Source: Streptomyces longwoodensis (GTDB lineage: Bacteria; Actinomycetota; Actinomycetes; Streptomycetales; Streptomycetaceae). From it: a stretch of 64,000 bases of DNA. Made by a program: the position numbers and the translations under genes. Below are positions 34,050-42,060 of this stretch, piece by piece. Where the stretch lies: the NCBI RefSeq assembly GCF_001514125.1, contig NZ_KQ948557.1:198871-262870 (forward strand). The letters are read 5' to 3'. The number at the start of each line of letters is the position of its first letter. Position 1 is the first letter of the stretch. Below the pieces are notes generated by a model. The model made no database searches. It was given only the letters and a program-made list of their open reading frames with translations, and had not been told where the DNA came from.

Positions 34050-34910
34050 TTAGTGGACGCCGAGGTCCTGCCGGACACGGCTGATCAGGTCGGCCGACTC
34101 TGGCTCGTCGAGTGCCATATCGGTGATCGTTCGGAAACACTCCTGGTAACGGGCCAGCAGGCGCAGGTCCTCGCCGCCGGTCATGCTGCCGGCGGCATGC
34201 TCCAGATACAGAAGATCGTCATCATCGGCAAAGCCCAGCAGGACGAAGCTGCCCAGCGTGCTGTAGTGCGCTCCAGCCTCGAACGGCAGCACCCTCACGG
34301 ACACCTTGGGGCGGCTTCCGAGTTCGAGCAAGAAACTCAGCTGCTCCGCAAGCACCTCCTTGCCGCCGACCTGACGCCGTACGGCTGCCTCGTCCAGTAC
34401 GAACACGCAGGCAGGCCTGTCCGAGTCATCGAACATCCGCTGCTGCCGTTCCATGCGCAGATCCACCACCCTGCGGAACATGTTCTCCTCCAGATCACGG
34501 GGACCTAGGAGAGCCTCGGCGTAGGCGCGGGTCTGCAAGTGCCCCGGCACCACGATGGGGTGATACGTATGCAGGGATTCCGCGGCACCCTCATACCCCA
34601 GGTACTGGGCGTACTGCGGAGTGATGACCTCGTGGTAGCTCGACCACCAGCTCGGCCCCTTGCTGCCCCGTGCAGCCTGCTCCAGATCTTCGACCTGCTC
34701 CGGGTCATCCACCCCGTACAACCCCAGCAGTGCACGAAGATCACTGACGGACACGCCGACTGTGCCGGTCTCGACCCGGATCAGCTTCGACTGGGACCAT
34801 TCAACCTGCTCGGCGGCCTCCCGCTGGCTCAGATGCGCCTGCTCACGCGCCCGGCGCAGCGCAAGACGTAGCTTGCGCCGGTTCAAACTGGGGTCAACCT
34901 GCTGTGTCAT
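34050..34910 (-). CDS. XRE-family regulator with DUF5753 (Scr1-type) domain
   Basis: This protein has 286 aa. The N-terminal HTH (LRLALRRAREQAHLSQREAAEQVEWSQSKLIRVETG) is followed by DUF5753: YHPIVVPGHLQTRAYAEALL, LRMERQQRMF, VLDEAAVRRQVGG, SVRVLPFEAGAH, LGSFVLLGF and LLYLEHAAG. The ATG at 34910 follows AAGGAG. These proteins are development- or defence-linked regulators working with DUF397 partners. Here the DUF397 gene is not adjacent but convergent, separated by two small membrane-protein genes. Confidence 0.93.
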   Translation of the reverse strand: MTQQVDPSLNRRKLRLALRRAREQAHLSQREAAEQVEWSQSKLIRVETGTVGVSVSDLRALLGLYGVDDPEQVEDLEQAARGSKGPSWWSSYHEVITPQYAQYLGYEGAAESLHTYHPIVVPGHLQTRAYAEALLGPRDLEENMFRRVVDLRMERQQRMFDDSDRPACVFVLDEAAVRRQVGGKEVLAEQLSFLLELGSRPKVSVRVLPFEAGAHYSTLGSFVLLGFADDDDLLYLEHAAGSMTGGEDLRLLARYQECFRTITDMALDEPESADLISRVRQDLGVH

Positions 34911-35376
34911 CGCCGCTCCTTCTCTGCGCACGTACCCCAAACCTCATCGGCCATGCACAGAAAGTTCCTAGCTCTTTGCCTATCTCATTATGCTCCAACC
35001 TTTCTGCATAGAGCCAAACACCACTGAGGGGAGCGTCACACACCGCGAAGGCACCTGCAGCGACCCAGACCGCAGCACCACCTGCTTTGCTCAACGTCAC
35101 AGCCTGAACCTGCGCTCCCGAACAGCCGTCTTTTTCGCACCGTCAGCGCGCACAGGAGCGCGAGGGGGCGCGCAGACTCACGGTGCGCAACCGACCGCAC
35201 GCCGGAGCACGCCCCACAGATGTGCTGCGTACCAGCGGGGTGCTTCCACCGCGTCGCCGCTGATACCTGCTCGCGGTGCGACAACGGATTGTCAGGGCCC
35301 AGCAGCCGTTGGGAGCGCATGCCCACCCTCACGGCCGTGTCGTACGACGAAGGGTGGGGATCGGTGGCCGCCGCTT
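34911..35376. other. Promoter region of the XRE gene and flank of the IS
   Basis: There are 466 bases. CAGAAAG (34958-34964) and CTTTCTG (35000-35006) form a spaced inverted repeat within the AT-richer upstream region of the XRE gene and may be an operator. A 20-codon frame from ATG 35319 (MPTLTAVSYDEGWGSVAAAS) with GGGAG before it runs into the IS and could be the start of an interrupted gene; no remainder was recognised beyond the insertion. Confidence 0.4.
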
Positions 35377-35432
35377 CTAGGGGGTGTCTTTCCGATCATC
35401 CGATCGTTGGGCTGGTCGTGAGGGATGGGGAG

Positions 35433-35783
35433 ATGACTGACGCCGCGTGGGCGGTGATCGAGCCGTTGTTGCCGCCTGCGGGCCGGGCCCGGGGCAGGTG
35501 GCGGGATCACCGCCAGGTGCTGGAGGGCATCGTGTTCAAGTTCCGTACCGGGGTGCCCTGGAGGGATCTGCCGGAGCGGTTCGGGCCCTGGCAGACCGTG
35601 CACGGACGTTTCGCCCGCTGGGCTGCCGACGGACCCTTCGACCGGCTTCTGGCCGCGGCCCGGCAGCGGGCGGAGGTGGACTGGCTGGTCGCGCTGGACT
35701 CCACGATCGTGCGGGCCCATCAGCACACCGCGGCCAAAGGGGGCTCGAGGAACGCGGCCTCGGACGCTCCCGCGGCGGGCTGA
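35433..35783 (+). CDS. IS427-like transposase, first frame (ORFA)
   Basis: This frame encodes 116 aa: MTDAAWAVIEPLLPPAGRA, QVLEGIVFKFRTGVPWRDLP, FGPWQTVHGRFARWAADG. The first catalytic Asp is in ALDSTIVRAHQH. ATG 35433 follows GGGATGGGGAG. The tract AAAGGGGG at 35736-35743 near its end is the likely slip point into the -1 frame. Confidence 0.85.
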   Translation: MTDAAWAVIEPLLPPAGRARGRWRDHRQVLEGIVFKFRTGVPWRDLPERFGPWQTVHGRFARWAADGPFDRLLAAARQRAEVDWLVALDSTIVRAHQHTAAKGGSRNAASDAPAAG

Positions 35784-36226
35784 CCACCAAGATCCACCTG
35801 GCCTGCGACGGGCGGGGCCGACCACTGGCCTTCACGGTCACAGCCGGCACCCGCAACGACTGCACCCAGGCCGAGACGGTCACCGACAAGATCCGCGTCA
35901 CCCGGCCCTGGCCGGGACGGCCTCGCGTCCGCCCGGAGCGGGTGGTCGCCGACAAGGGCTACTCGGCCCGGACCTTCCGCGCCTACCTGCGCAGACGCGG
36001 CATCAAGGCGACCATCCCCGAACGCGTCGACCAGCTCGCGGGCCGACGCCGTCGCCGCGAACGGCCCTGTGGCTTCGACCGAGCCGTCTACCGGCGCCGC
36101 AACGTCGTTGAGCGCTGCTTCCACCGTCTCAAGCAGTGGCGCGGCATCGCCACCCGCTACGAGAAACAGCCCGGCCGCTACCTCGCCGCCATCACCCTGG
36201 CCAGCACACTCATCTGGCTCCAGTAG
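35739..36226 (+). CDS. IS427-like transposase, second frame (ORFB, via -1 frameshift)
   Basis: In the -1 frame after the AAAGGGGG tract, the protein continues GLGRSRGGLTTKIHLACDG and FTVTAGTRNDCTQAETV. The second catalytic Asp is in VVADKGYSARTF and the Glu in RNVVERCFHRLKQWRGIATR, ending LASTLIWLQ. With ORFA it makes a complete DDE transposase of about 265 aa. Boundaries are approximate because the fusion depends on the shift. Confidence 0.8.
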
Positions 36227-36272
36227 TGATCGACAAGACGCTGCCTAGGCCGTGTATCGGAAGTGAATCCGC

Positions 36273-37604
36273 TCATGAGTCCGTGCGAGTACTCCGCAGG
36301 TGCGCCGGCACGGCCCACCACTGGTCCGGGCGGTCCACGACCGGGGCGTCGGGGCCGCTCTCGCCGTACCGGGCGAGGCGCAGAAGGTAGGCCGCGATGC
36401 CTGCCGCGCCCTGCATCCACGTCGTCTGGGGCGGCAGCAGCGGCGGGTCCTCGCGGTGTTCCAGAAATCGCCAACGGGCGCCTGCATCATCCCTGATGAC
36501 CCGGTCGACCAGCGCATTGCCCATCCGGTGCGCGGCCCGCAGCAGGGTCTGCCTCCGCTGCGGCGCCCGGCAGTCCTGGGCGGCGTCCAGCAGGACGTCT
36601 CCGACGCCTGCCGTTCCGCAGCAGCGGCCGTCGTTGTCCCAGAAGCCGGGACGGAGGCGTTGCGGCAGGCCCGAGGTGAGGATCGAGGTCATACAGCGGT
36701 GCCGCAGTTCGTCGACGTCATGGCCCGCCACCTCGGCGACCCCTGCGTGCGCCAGTGCGGTGAACAGGTGCGAGGTGCCCGCCGGGCCGTGGCACCACGT
36801 GTACGTCACCGGTTCCACCTCCCGTTTCGACGGCGGGATCGTGTGCGGGACGACGAAACCGGCGTCCTCCAAGGACCCCACCGAGAGGACGTGCCGGGCG
36901 CCTTCCACCGCGGCCTCGATGAAGTCCTGACGGTCCAGGGCGGTGCCCGCGACCGCCAGTGCGGCCGCGATGCCGGCGGTTCCGTGCGAGTAGTTCGGTG
37001 CCCTCGACGGCCTCCCCGGCGTCATGCCCCAGTCGAGGCCCGCTTCCGTCCGGTCCGCCGCCCGCAGCAGCGCCTCGCCTCCCGTCGTCGCGATCGCCTC
37101 TGCGAACTCGCTCTTCGCCCAGACCGCCGTCATCACGACGCCCGCGGTCCCCATGATGACGTCGGTGAGGGGCGCGTCGGAGCCCGGTTCGAAATCGAGG
37201 GTGGTCTTCCATCCGTCGCCGGTCGCCAGGGCGGCCAGCCGCCGCAGTGCCACCGCTTCCTCGCCCGGGGCGAGCAGTCTGAGCGCCGTCGCGTCGCCTG
37301 CTAGGCCGTCGTACAGCGAGGGTTCCGTTCGCTGCCCGGCCTGTGCCGACAGCCTGGTCACGATGCCGGTCGCCAGTGCCGCTTCTCGCGCGTTCAGCTC
37401 CCGGTACTGCGCGATCTCGGCCAGCACCGGGGCCAAGCCGGCGATCCCCGCGTACAGCGAATCGCGGTCCTGTGGCGGCGACACGGTTTCCGGACCGCCC
37501 TTTACCACCGCCTGCACGAGCCATGGGCCCTCGGCCTCGCGCACGTGGTCCAGCACCCACGACCAGGCGGCCTCGCCCACGTCCCGATATACGTCGCTCC
37601 TCAT
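36273..37604 (-). CDS. LanC-like (lanthionine cyclase-like) protein with Cys-Cys-Gly zinc motif
   Basis: This protein has 443 aa with the LanC alpha-toroid signatures in order: SLYAGIAGLA, SLYDGLAGDA, DVIMGTAGV, YSHGTAGIAAAL, TYTWCHGPAGTS, GRCCGTAGVGDVLLD, TTWMQGAAGIAAYLL. Zinc ligands would be the Cys of WCHG and the CC of CCG; canonical LanC has CHG, whereas CCG is known from a LanM subgroup with three Cys ligands. LanC proteins cyclise dehydrated peptides; solitary LanC-like proteins have other or unknown roles. No dehydratase, precursor or transporter is nearby. ATG 37604 has no strong ribosome-binding site. It lies between IS termini. Confidence 0.85.
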   Translation of the reverse strand: MRSDVYRDVGEAAWSWVLDHVREAEGPWLVQAVVKGGPETVSPPQDRDSLYAGIAGLAPVLAEIAQYRELNAREAALATGIVTRLSAQAGQRTEPSLYDGLAGDATALRLLAPGEEAVALRRLAALATGDGWKTTLDFEPGSDAPLTDVIMGTAGVVMTAVWAKSEFAEAIATTGGEALLRAADRTEAGLDWGMTPGRPSRAPNYSHGTAGIAAALAVAGTALDRQDFIEAAVEGARHVLSVGSLEDAGFVVPHTIPPSKREVEPVTYTWCHGPAGTSHLFTALAHAGVAEVAGHDVDELRHRCMTSILTSGLPQRLRPGFWDNDGRCCGTAGVGDVLLDAAQDCRAPQRRQTLLRAAHRMGNALVDRVIRDDAGARWRFLEHREDPPLLPPQTTWMQGAAGIAAYLLRLARYGESGPDAPVVDRPDQWWAVPAHLRSTRTDS

Positions 37605-37751
37605 CCGGTCACGCTACAACCCCCCGGATGAGCAGGCCCGTTCGGCGGGGTGTCGGCGGTCTGTCGGTTCCGGCGGTCCTGGGTACCGGCTTCCGCGGCT
37701 GCCTTCAGGTCACGCAGCCCTGCTTTAAGGCCGTCGCGCGACGGGTGCCGA

Positions 37752-38627
37752 TCACAGCCACTCGTTGATAGCAGCGATCAGGACGGTCGCCTCGTAGCGG
37801 ACCGCCAGCTTGTCGTAGCGCGTGGCGACGGCGCGGTGCCTCTTGAGGCGGTTGATCCCGCACTCGACCGCGTGGCGCTTGCGGTAGTCGGCCGGGTCGA
37901 AACGTGGTGGTCGGCCGCCGCGGGAGCCGAGCTTCTGGCGGTTGCGTGCCTGGTCGGCCTTGTCGGGGATGGTGCAGCGGATTCCGCGGCGCCGCAGGTA
38001 AGCGCGGTTTCTGCGGGAGGCGTACGCCTTGTCGGCGCGGACCCGACGGGGACGGACACGTGGCCGACCCGGCCCTATGCGGGGCACGCGGACTTTCTCC
38101 AGTACGGGTTCGAACTGCGGCGAGTCCCCGCGTTGCCCGGCCGTGATCACGATCGACATGGGCTTTTGGCCCTGTTCGACGGCGAGGTGCAGCTTGGTGG
38201 TGAACCCGCCGCGTGAGCGTCCCAGTCCGTGGTCTCCGGGCTCGGCGAAGACACCGCCCGGTGGTTCCTTCTGCAGGCCACCCTGCCTTCGGGCTCCGGC
38301 CGCGTGCTGGTGGGCGCGGCAGACCGTGGAGTCGACGCTCAGGTCCCACGTGATCGCACCCTTCACGTCGGCCAGGGACTGGAGCCGGGTAAGGATCTGC
38401 TGCCAGGTTCCGTTCCGCTGCCACCTGCGGAAGAGGTCGTAGACCCGGCCCCACGGTTCGTACTCGACGGGAACGTCCCGCCACGGAACCCCGGTCCGAA
38501 CTCGGAAGCGTATGCCGTCGATCAACTGCCGCCGGGACCAGACGGGCGGCCGCCCCGCCCTCATACCCTTCGGTAGCAACGGCTCTAACACGGCCCACTG
38601 CTCGTCCGTGAGATCACCCCGACCCAT
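37752..38627 (-). CDS. IS5-family transposase (single frame, intact)
   Basis: This protein has 291 aa: LTDEQWAVLEPLLPKG, RRQLIDGIRFRVRTGVPWRD, YEPWGRVYDLFRRWQ. Catalytic Asp1 is in LSVDSTVCRAHQHA, Asp2 in RADKAYASRRNRAYLRRRG and Glu in KRHAVECGINRLKRHRAV. No frameshift is needed, unlike the IS at 35.4 kb. The ATG lies 49 bases inside the right terminus (38676). The degraded copy at 29.0 kb is a relative by order of motifs. Confidence 0.93.
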   Translation of the reverse strand: MGRGDLTDEQWAVLEPLLPKGMRAGRPPVWSRRQLIDGIRFRVRTGVPWRDVPVEYEPWGRVYDLFRRWQRNGTWQQILTRLQSLADVKGAITWDLSVDSTVCRAHQHAAGARRQGGLQKEPPGGVFAEPGDHGLGRSRGGFTTKLHLAVEQGQKPMSIVITAGQRGDSPQFEPVLEKVRVPRIGPGRPRVRPRRVRADKAYASRRNRAYLRRRGIRCTIPDKADQARNRQKLGSRGGRPPRFDPADYRKRHAVECGINRLKRHRAVATRYDKLAVRYEATVLIAAINEWL

Positions 38628-38954
38628 GAACTGTGATCATTCACAGCCCAAGATCCACTTTCGATACACGGCCTAGTTGCTGCAGGAGGCGGCGGATGAA
38701 GGTGCCTCACTGCCTTCTCCTCGGCGCCCGCGTCGAGCAGTCGTCGAGGCGGTGTCCGTTTCCAGGTCGGTGCGGCCCAGGGCCCGCCGGCATTGGCGGG
38801 CAAGGTCTTGTACCTGGTGACCTGCACGACAGAAGGCGGCCTGCGTCTTCAGGCGGTGAGTGGCGTAGTCGCCGCTCTTGCTGCACGGGTAAACCGCTCG
38901 CCGCTGGCTGAAACGATGGCTTCCCGTCTTGCCGACCATCGGCGGTCCGCGGGG

Positions 38955-41645
38955 TCAGTGTTCGCCGAGTGCCGAGAGGTCCGGCAGAGTCATTTCCGCC
39001 CAAATCACCTTGCCCTGCGGCGTATACCGGGTGCCCCAACGCTCGGTCACCTGGGAGACCAAGAACAGACCCCGGCCTCCCTCGTCGGTTGTTGCGGCGT
39101 AGCGCAGATGCGGCGAGGTGCTGCTGCCGTCGGCCACCTCGCAGATCAGCACACGGTCACGGATCAGCCGCACGTGGATCGGGTCGGAGCCGTAGCGGAC
39201 GGCATTGGTGATGAGCTCGCTTAGCACCAGTTCCATGCCGAAACCCAGTTCCGCCAAGCCCCACTCGTCAAGCTTGCCGGAAACCGCAAGGCGCATCCCT
39301 GACACAGCTGCCGGGTCCTGCGGCACGTCCCAATCGGCGATGTTCTCCGGTGGGAGCGCACGGGTACGCGCGATCAGCAGCGCCACGTCGTCCTTAGGGC
39401 GCTCGGGCAGCAGCTCGTCCAGCACCGCCTGGCAGCTCTCCTCCGGCAGCCGGCCGGGATGCCCTGATAGCGACCGGCGCAGCAGTTCAAGCCCCACATC
39501 CAGGTCCCGCGTGCGGTCCTCGATGAGCCCGTCGGTATACAGCACGAGCTGGCTGCCCTCGGGCAGCTCCAGTTCGGCCGTCTGGAACGGCATACCGCCC
39601 AGGCCCAGTGGCGGTCCCGCGGGTACCTCGGGGAAGATGGCGCTGCCATCGGGATGAACAAGCGCGGGCGCCAGGTGTCCCGCGCGCGCCATGGCACAGC
39701 GGCGCGTCACCGAGTCGTAGATTGCGTATAGGCAGGTAGCACCGACGATTTCCGCCGACTCCGGGCACGTCTCATTTTGGTCGATGCGGCCGACGAGGTC
39801 GTCCAAATGACTGAGCAGCTCGTCGGGCGGCAGATCGAGCGTGGAGAAGTTGTGCACCGCGGTCCGTAGTCGGCCCATCGTCGCGGCCGCGTGCAGCCCG
39901 TGCCCGACCACATCGCCGACGGCTAGCGCCACCCGGCTGCCTGGCAGCGGAATCACATCGAACCAGTCACCGCTCACCCCGGACTGCGCGGGCAGGTAGC
40001 GGTAGCCGACGTCAAGGGCGTTCTGTTCCGGCAATGCCCGCGGGAGCAGGCTGCGCTGCAACGTGACGGCCAGCGCGTGTTCGCGGGTGTAGCGGCGGGC
40101 GTTGTCGATGCTCACCGCCGAGCGTGCCACCAGCTCCTCCGCGAGCGACAGCTCCTCCTCGTCGAAGGGGCCCTGCTTGGAGCGATAGAAGTTCGCCATG
40201 CCCAAGATGACGCCACGAGCCTTGATCGGGGCGGCGATGAGCGAGTGGATGCCGTAATCCAGGATCTGTCGGGTGCGATGCGGGTCCTGCGCGTGCCAGC
40301 CATGCGCGGCTGACAAGTCGCGCACCAGCTCAGACCGGCCGGCACCGTAGCCGCGGGCCTGAGGCGTCGACGGCAGGAAGTTGATCAGCCGGCCCTGCTC
40401 ATAGAGCGGATGGTCGTCGCGGATACCGCGCACGACCACACGCCGCATGTCAGTCGCCGTAGGGGTGGGCTCCTCACCTTGAAGTACGGCGTCAGAGAGA
40501 TCCACTGTCACGAAGTCGGCGAAGCGAGGTACGGCGACCTCTGCCAGCTCGTCAGCGGTGCGGGCCACATCGAGGCTGGTACCGATACCAATACCAGCGT
40601 CATATAGAAGTTCTAGCCGCTCTCGGGCGACTGTCGCGCGTCCGGAGACCATCTGCAGCTCGGTCGAGTCGCGGAGCGTGGCCACAGTCCCCTTGGGGCC
40701 TTCGCCGCGGTCGGTAGGCCGCTGGTTGACCGCCAGCAGCCGTCCTCCGGCAAAGTGCAGCTCGTCGTCGGCATCACATCCGGAGGCGAGCAGCTCCACC
40801 ATCGCCGGGTCGAGGCCGCTCAGCTCGCTAACGTTGCGCCCCTCAACATCGGACGGCAGGTCCAGTAGACGTCTGGCCTCATCGTTGGCGAGCAGCAGAC
40901 GCCGGTCGTCATCGAGAATGATCACGCCCTCCCGCACTGAGTGCAGCACCGCGTCGTGGTGCTCGTACATGCGCCTCATCTCGTCCGGAGCCAGGCTGTG
41001 AGTCTGCCGTCGCAGCCGTCTGCCCATCAGTGCCGTGCCGCCGGTCGACATCAGCAACGCTCCCGCACCGGCGCCCAAAATGATCGGAAGCTGCCGGTTG
41101 ACCTCGCCGGTGACGCTCTTGACCTTCAGGCCGGCTGAAACAAGGGCGATCACCTTGCCGACGTGGTCCCGCACGGGCACCGTCGCCTGCATTTCGTGGC
41201 CGAGCGGGCCGTACACGCTCTCTGTGTAAACCCGGCCGGCCAAGGAAGGGCCGATCCGGCCCACAAACTGCTTGCCGATCCGGCTCGGTATCGGATGGGT
41301 GTAGCGAACGCCTCTCTTGTCCATCACCACGATGAAGTCCACGCCTGCGGTCTTCCGCCCCGCCTCGGTAAGCGGCTGGAGCACCTCGGATGGGTCGGGT
41401 CCGGCCAGCGCCTGCTGGATACCCGGCGAGTGAGCAAAGGTCTGCGCCACGGCTACGGACCGGTGCTTGGCTTCCGCGGCCATGTCCCGTTCCGACTGAA
41501 GCACGAGAGCGATGACAGCGCCCACCACAAGGAGAATCACCAGGACCGCCTGGAGGAGGACGGCTTGTCCGGCGACGCTGCGTGAGCTCTTGCTGACCAT
41601 CAAGCGCTTATACGAGCGCCCGAAGCGTCCAGCTTGGCGTGACAT
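38955..41645 (-). CDS. Membrane-bound SpoIIE-family phosphatase with Cache, PAS, GAF and anti-sigma ATPase domains
   Basis: This protein has 896 aa. TM1 (AVLLQAVLVILLVVGAVIALVL) and TM2 (LPIILGAGAGALLMSTGG) bracket an extracellular single-Cache region (FIVVMDKRGVRYTHP). PAS follows (VLHSVREGVIILDDDRRLL), then GAF (GIGIGTSLDVARTADELAEV ... IHSLIAAPIKARG), the PP2C/SpoIIE domain (SGVSGDWFDVIPLP, VALAVGDVVGHGLHAAATM, LVLYTDGLIEDRT, RPKDDVALLIART) and a C-terminal RsbW-like HATPase (FGMELVLSELITNAVRYGSDP, GGRGLFLVSQVTERW). Such proteins control partner-switching of sigma factors by dephosphorylating an anti-anti-sigma. The start ATG 41645 lacks a clear ribosome-binding site; ATG 41600 is possible. 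Confidence 0.93.
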   Translation of the reverse strand: MSRQAGRFGRSYKRLMVSKSSRSVAGQAVLLQAVLVILLVVGAVIALVLQSERDMAAEAKHRSVAVAQTFAHSPGIQQALAGPDPSEVLQPLTEAGRKTAGVDFIVVMDKRGVRYTHPIPSRIGKQFVGRIGPSLAGRVYTESVYGPLGHEMQATVPVRDHVGKVIALVSAGLKVKSVTGEVNRQLPIILGAGAGALLMSTGGTALMGRRLRRQTHSLAPDEMRRMYEHHDAVLHSVREGVIILDDDRRLLLANDEARRLLDLPSDVEGRNVSELSGLDPAMVELLASGCDADDELHFAGGRLLAVNQRPTDRGEGPKGTVATLRDSTELQMVSGRATVARERLELLYDAGIGIGTSLDVARTADELAEVAVPRFADFVTVDLSDAVLQGEEPTPTATDMRRVVVRGIRDDHPLYEQGRLINFLPSTPQARGYGAGRSELVRDLSAAHGWHAQDPHRTRQILDYGIHSLIAAPIKARGVILGMANFYRSKQGPFDEEELSLAEELVARSAVSIDNARRYTREHALAVTLQRSLLPRALPEQNALDVGYRYLPAQSGVSGDWFDVIPLPGSRVALAVGDVVGHGLHAAATMGRLRTAVHNFSTLDLPPDELLSHLDDLVGRIDQNETCPESAEIVGATCLYAIYDSVTRRCAMARAGHLAPALVHPDGSAIFPEVPAGPPLGLGGMPFQTAELELPEGSQLVLYTDGLIEDRTRDLDVGLELLRRSLSGHPGRLPEESCQAVLDELLPERPKDDVALLIARTRALPPENIADWDVPQDPAAVSGMRLAVSGKLDEWGLAELGFGMELVLSELITNAVRYGSDPIHVRLIRDRVLICEVADGSSTSPHLRYAATTDEGGRGLFLVSQVTERWGTRYTPQGKVIWAEMTLPDLSALGEH

Positions 41646-42060
41646 ATGACATTTTTACACCGGTCGAGTGGCGAATGGCTAGGTTCTCCCTGCCCTGGCA
41701 TCAGACCGCTCCGCCTCCGGGCTGCACGCTTCAGCGGCTGCTTCATCCTGGTCAGCGAGGCTGGCGATGTCGAAATGGGTGCTTTCCACGGTGTGGGAAT
41801 CAGGCTTCGAGGAAGGCCGCTGCCGTTGTACTGGGCAGGGCCGGGGAGACGGCACGGCGGACTATGACAAGGAGCCGTTGCGCCGATGACAGGGTCGGCT
41901 TCTACGGCGCTACCGTCGGTGAGGCGCAGTTTCACCGTCCGGTCGGGGTGACGGCTGCCAGAGTGCAGCCCCAGCGGATGGCGGGCGAGGAACTGACACG
42001 GCTCGCATTGAAGGCCCGAACGTGTGAGCCGGCCACGGCGCAGTCGTCCAGGCCCAGGAC
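41646..42060. other. Intergenic stretch with no supported gene
   Basis: There are 415 bases between the SpoIIE start and the stop of the TPR relic. The short frames show no motif; the promoter of the SpoIIE gene should lie at the left end but is not obvious. Confidence 0.4.

Larger units (their letters stand above)
35381..36244 (+). mobile_element. IS5-family (IS427-like) insertion sequence with CTAG target duplication
   Basis: The element is 864 bp. Its ends GGGGTGTCTTTCCGATCA (35381) and, on the other strand, GCAGCGTCTTGTCGATCA (36244) match at 13 of 18 positions. CTAG occurs directly outside both ends (35377-35380 and 36245-36248), as expected for a duplicated target. It carries two overlapping transposase frames. 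The right CTAG is also the first four bases of unit B's terminus, so this IS inserted at that terminus. Confidence 0.85.
36245..38676 (-). mobile_element. IS5-like unit B: intact transposase plus LanC-like gene between matching termini
   Basis: The 25-bp termini at 36245-36269 and 38652-38676 are inverted repeats identical at 23 of 25 positions, both starting CTAGGCCGTGTATCG when read inward. Inside, reading leftward, are a complete transposase and a LanC-like gene whose stop lies 4 bases inside the left terminus. A weaker terminus-like sequence just after the transposase (CGGCCTTAA region, about 37724-37750) could be the IS's own second end. In that case the LanC gene sits between an IS and a stray end. 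Either way, both outer ends look usable by this transposase. Confidence 0.6.

Noticed and set aside
36273..37604. A lanthipeptide biosynthetic cluster around the LanC-like gene
   Set aside because: No precursor peptide, dehydratase, protease or exporter lies on either side; only transposases.
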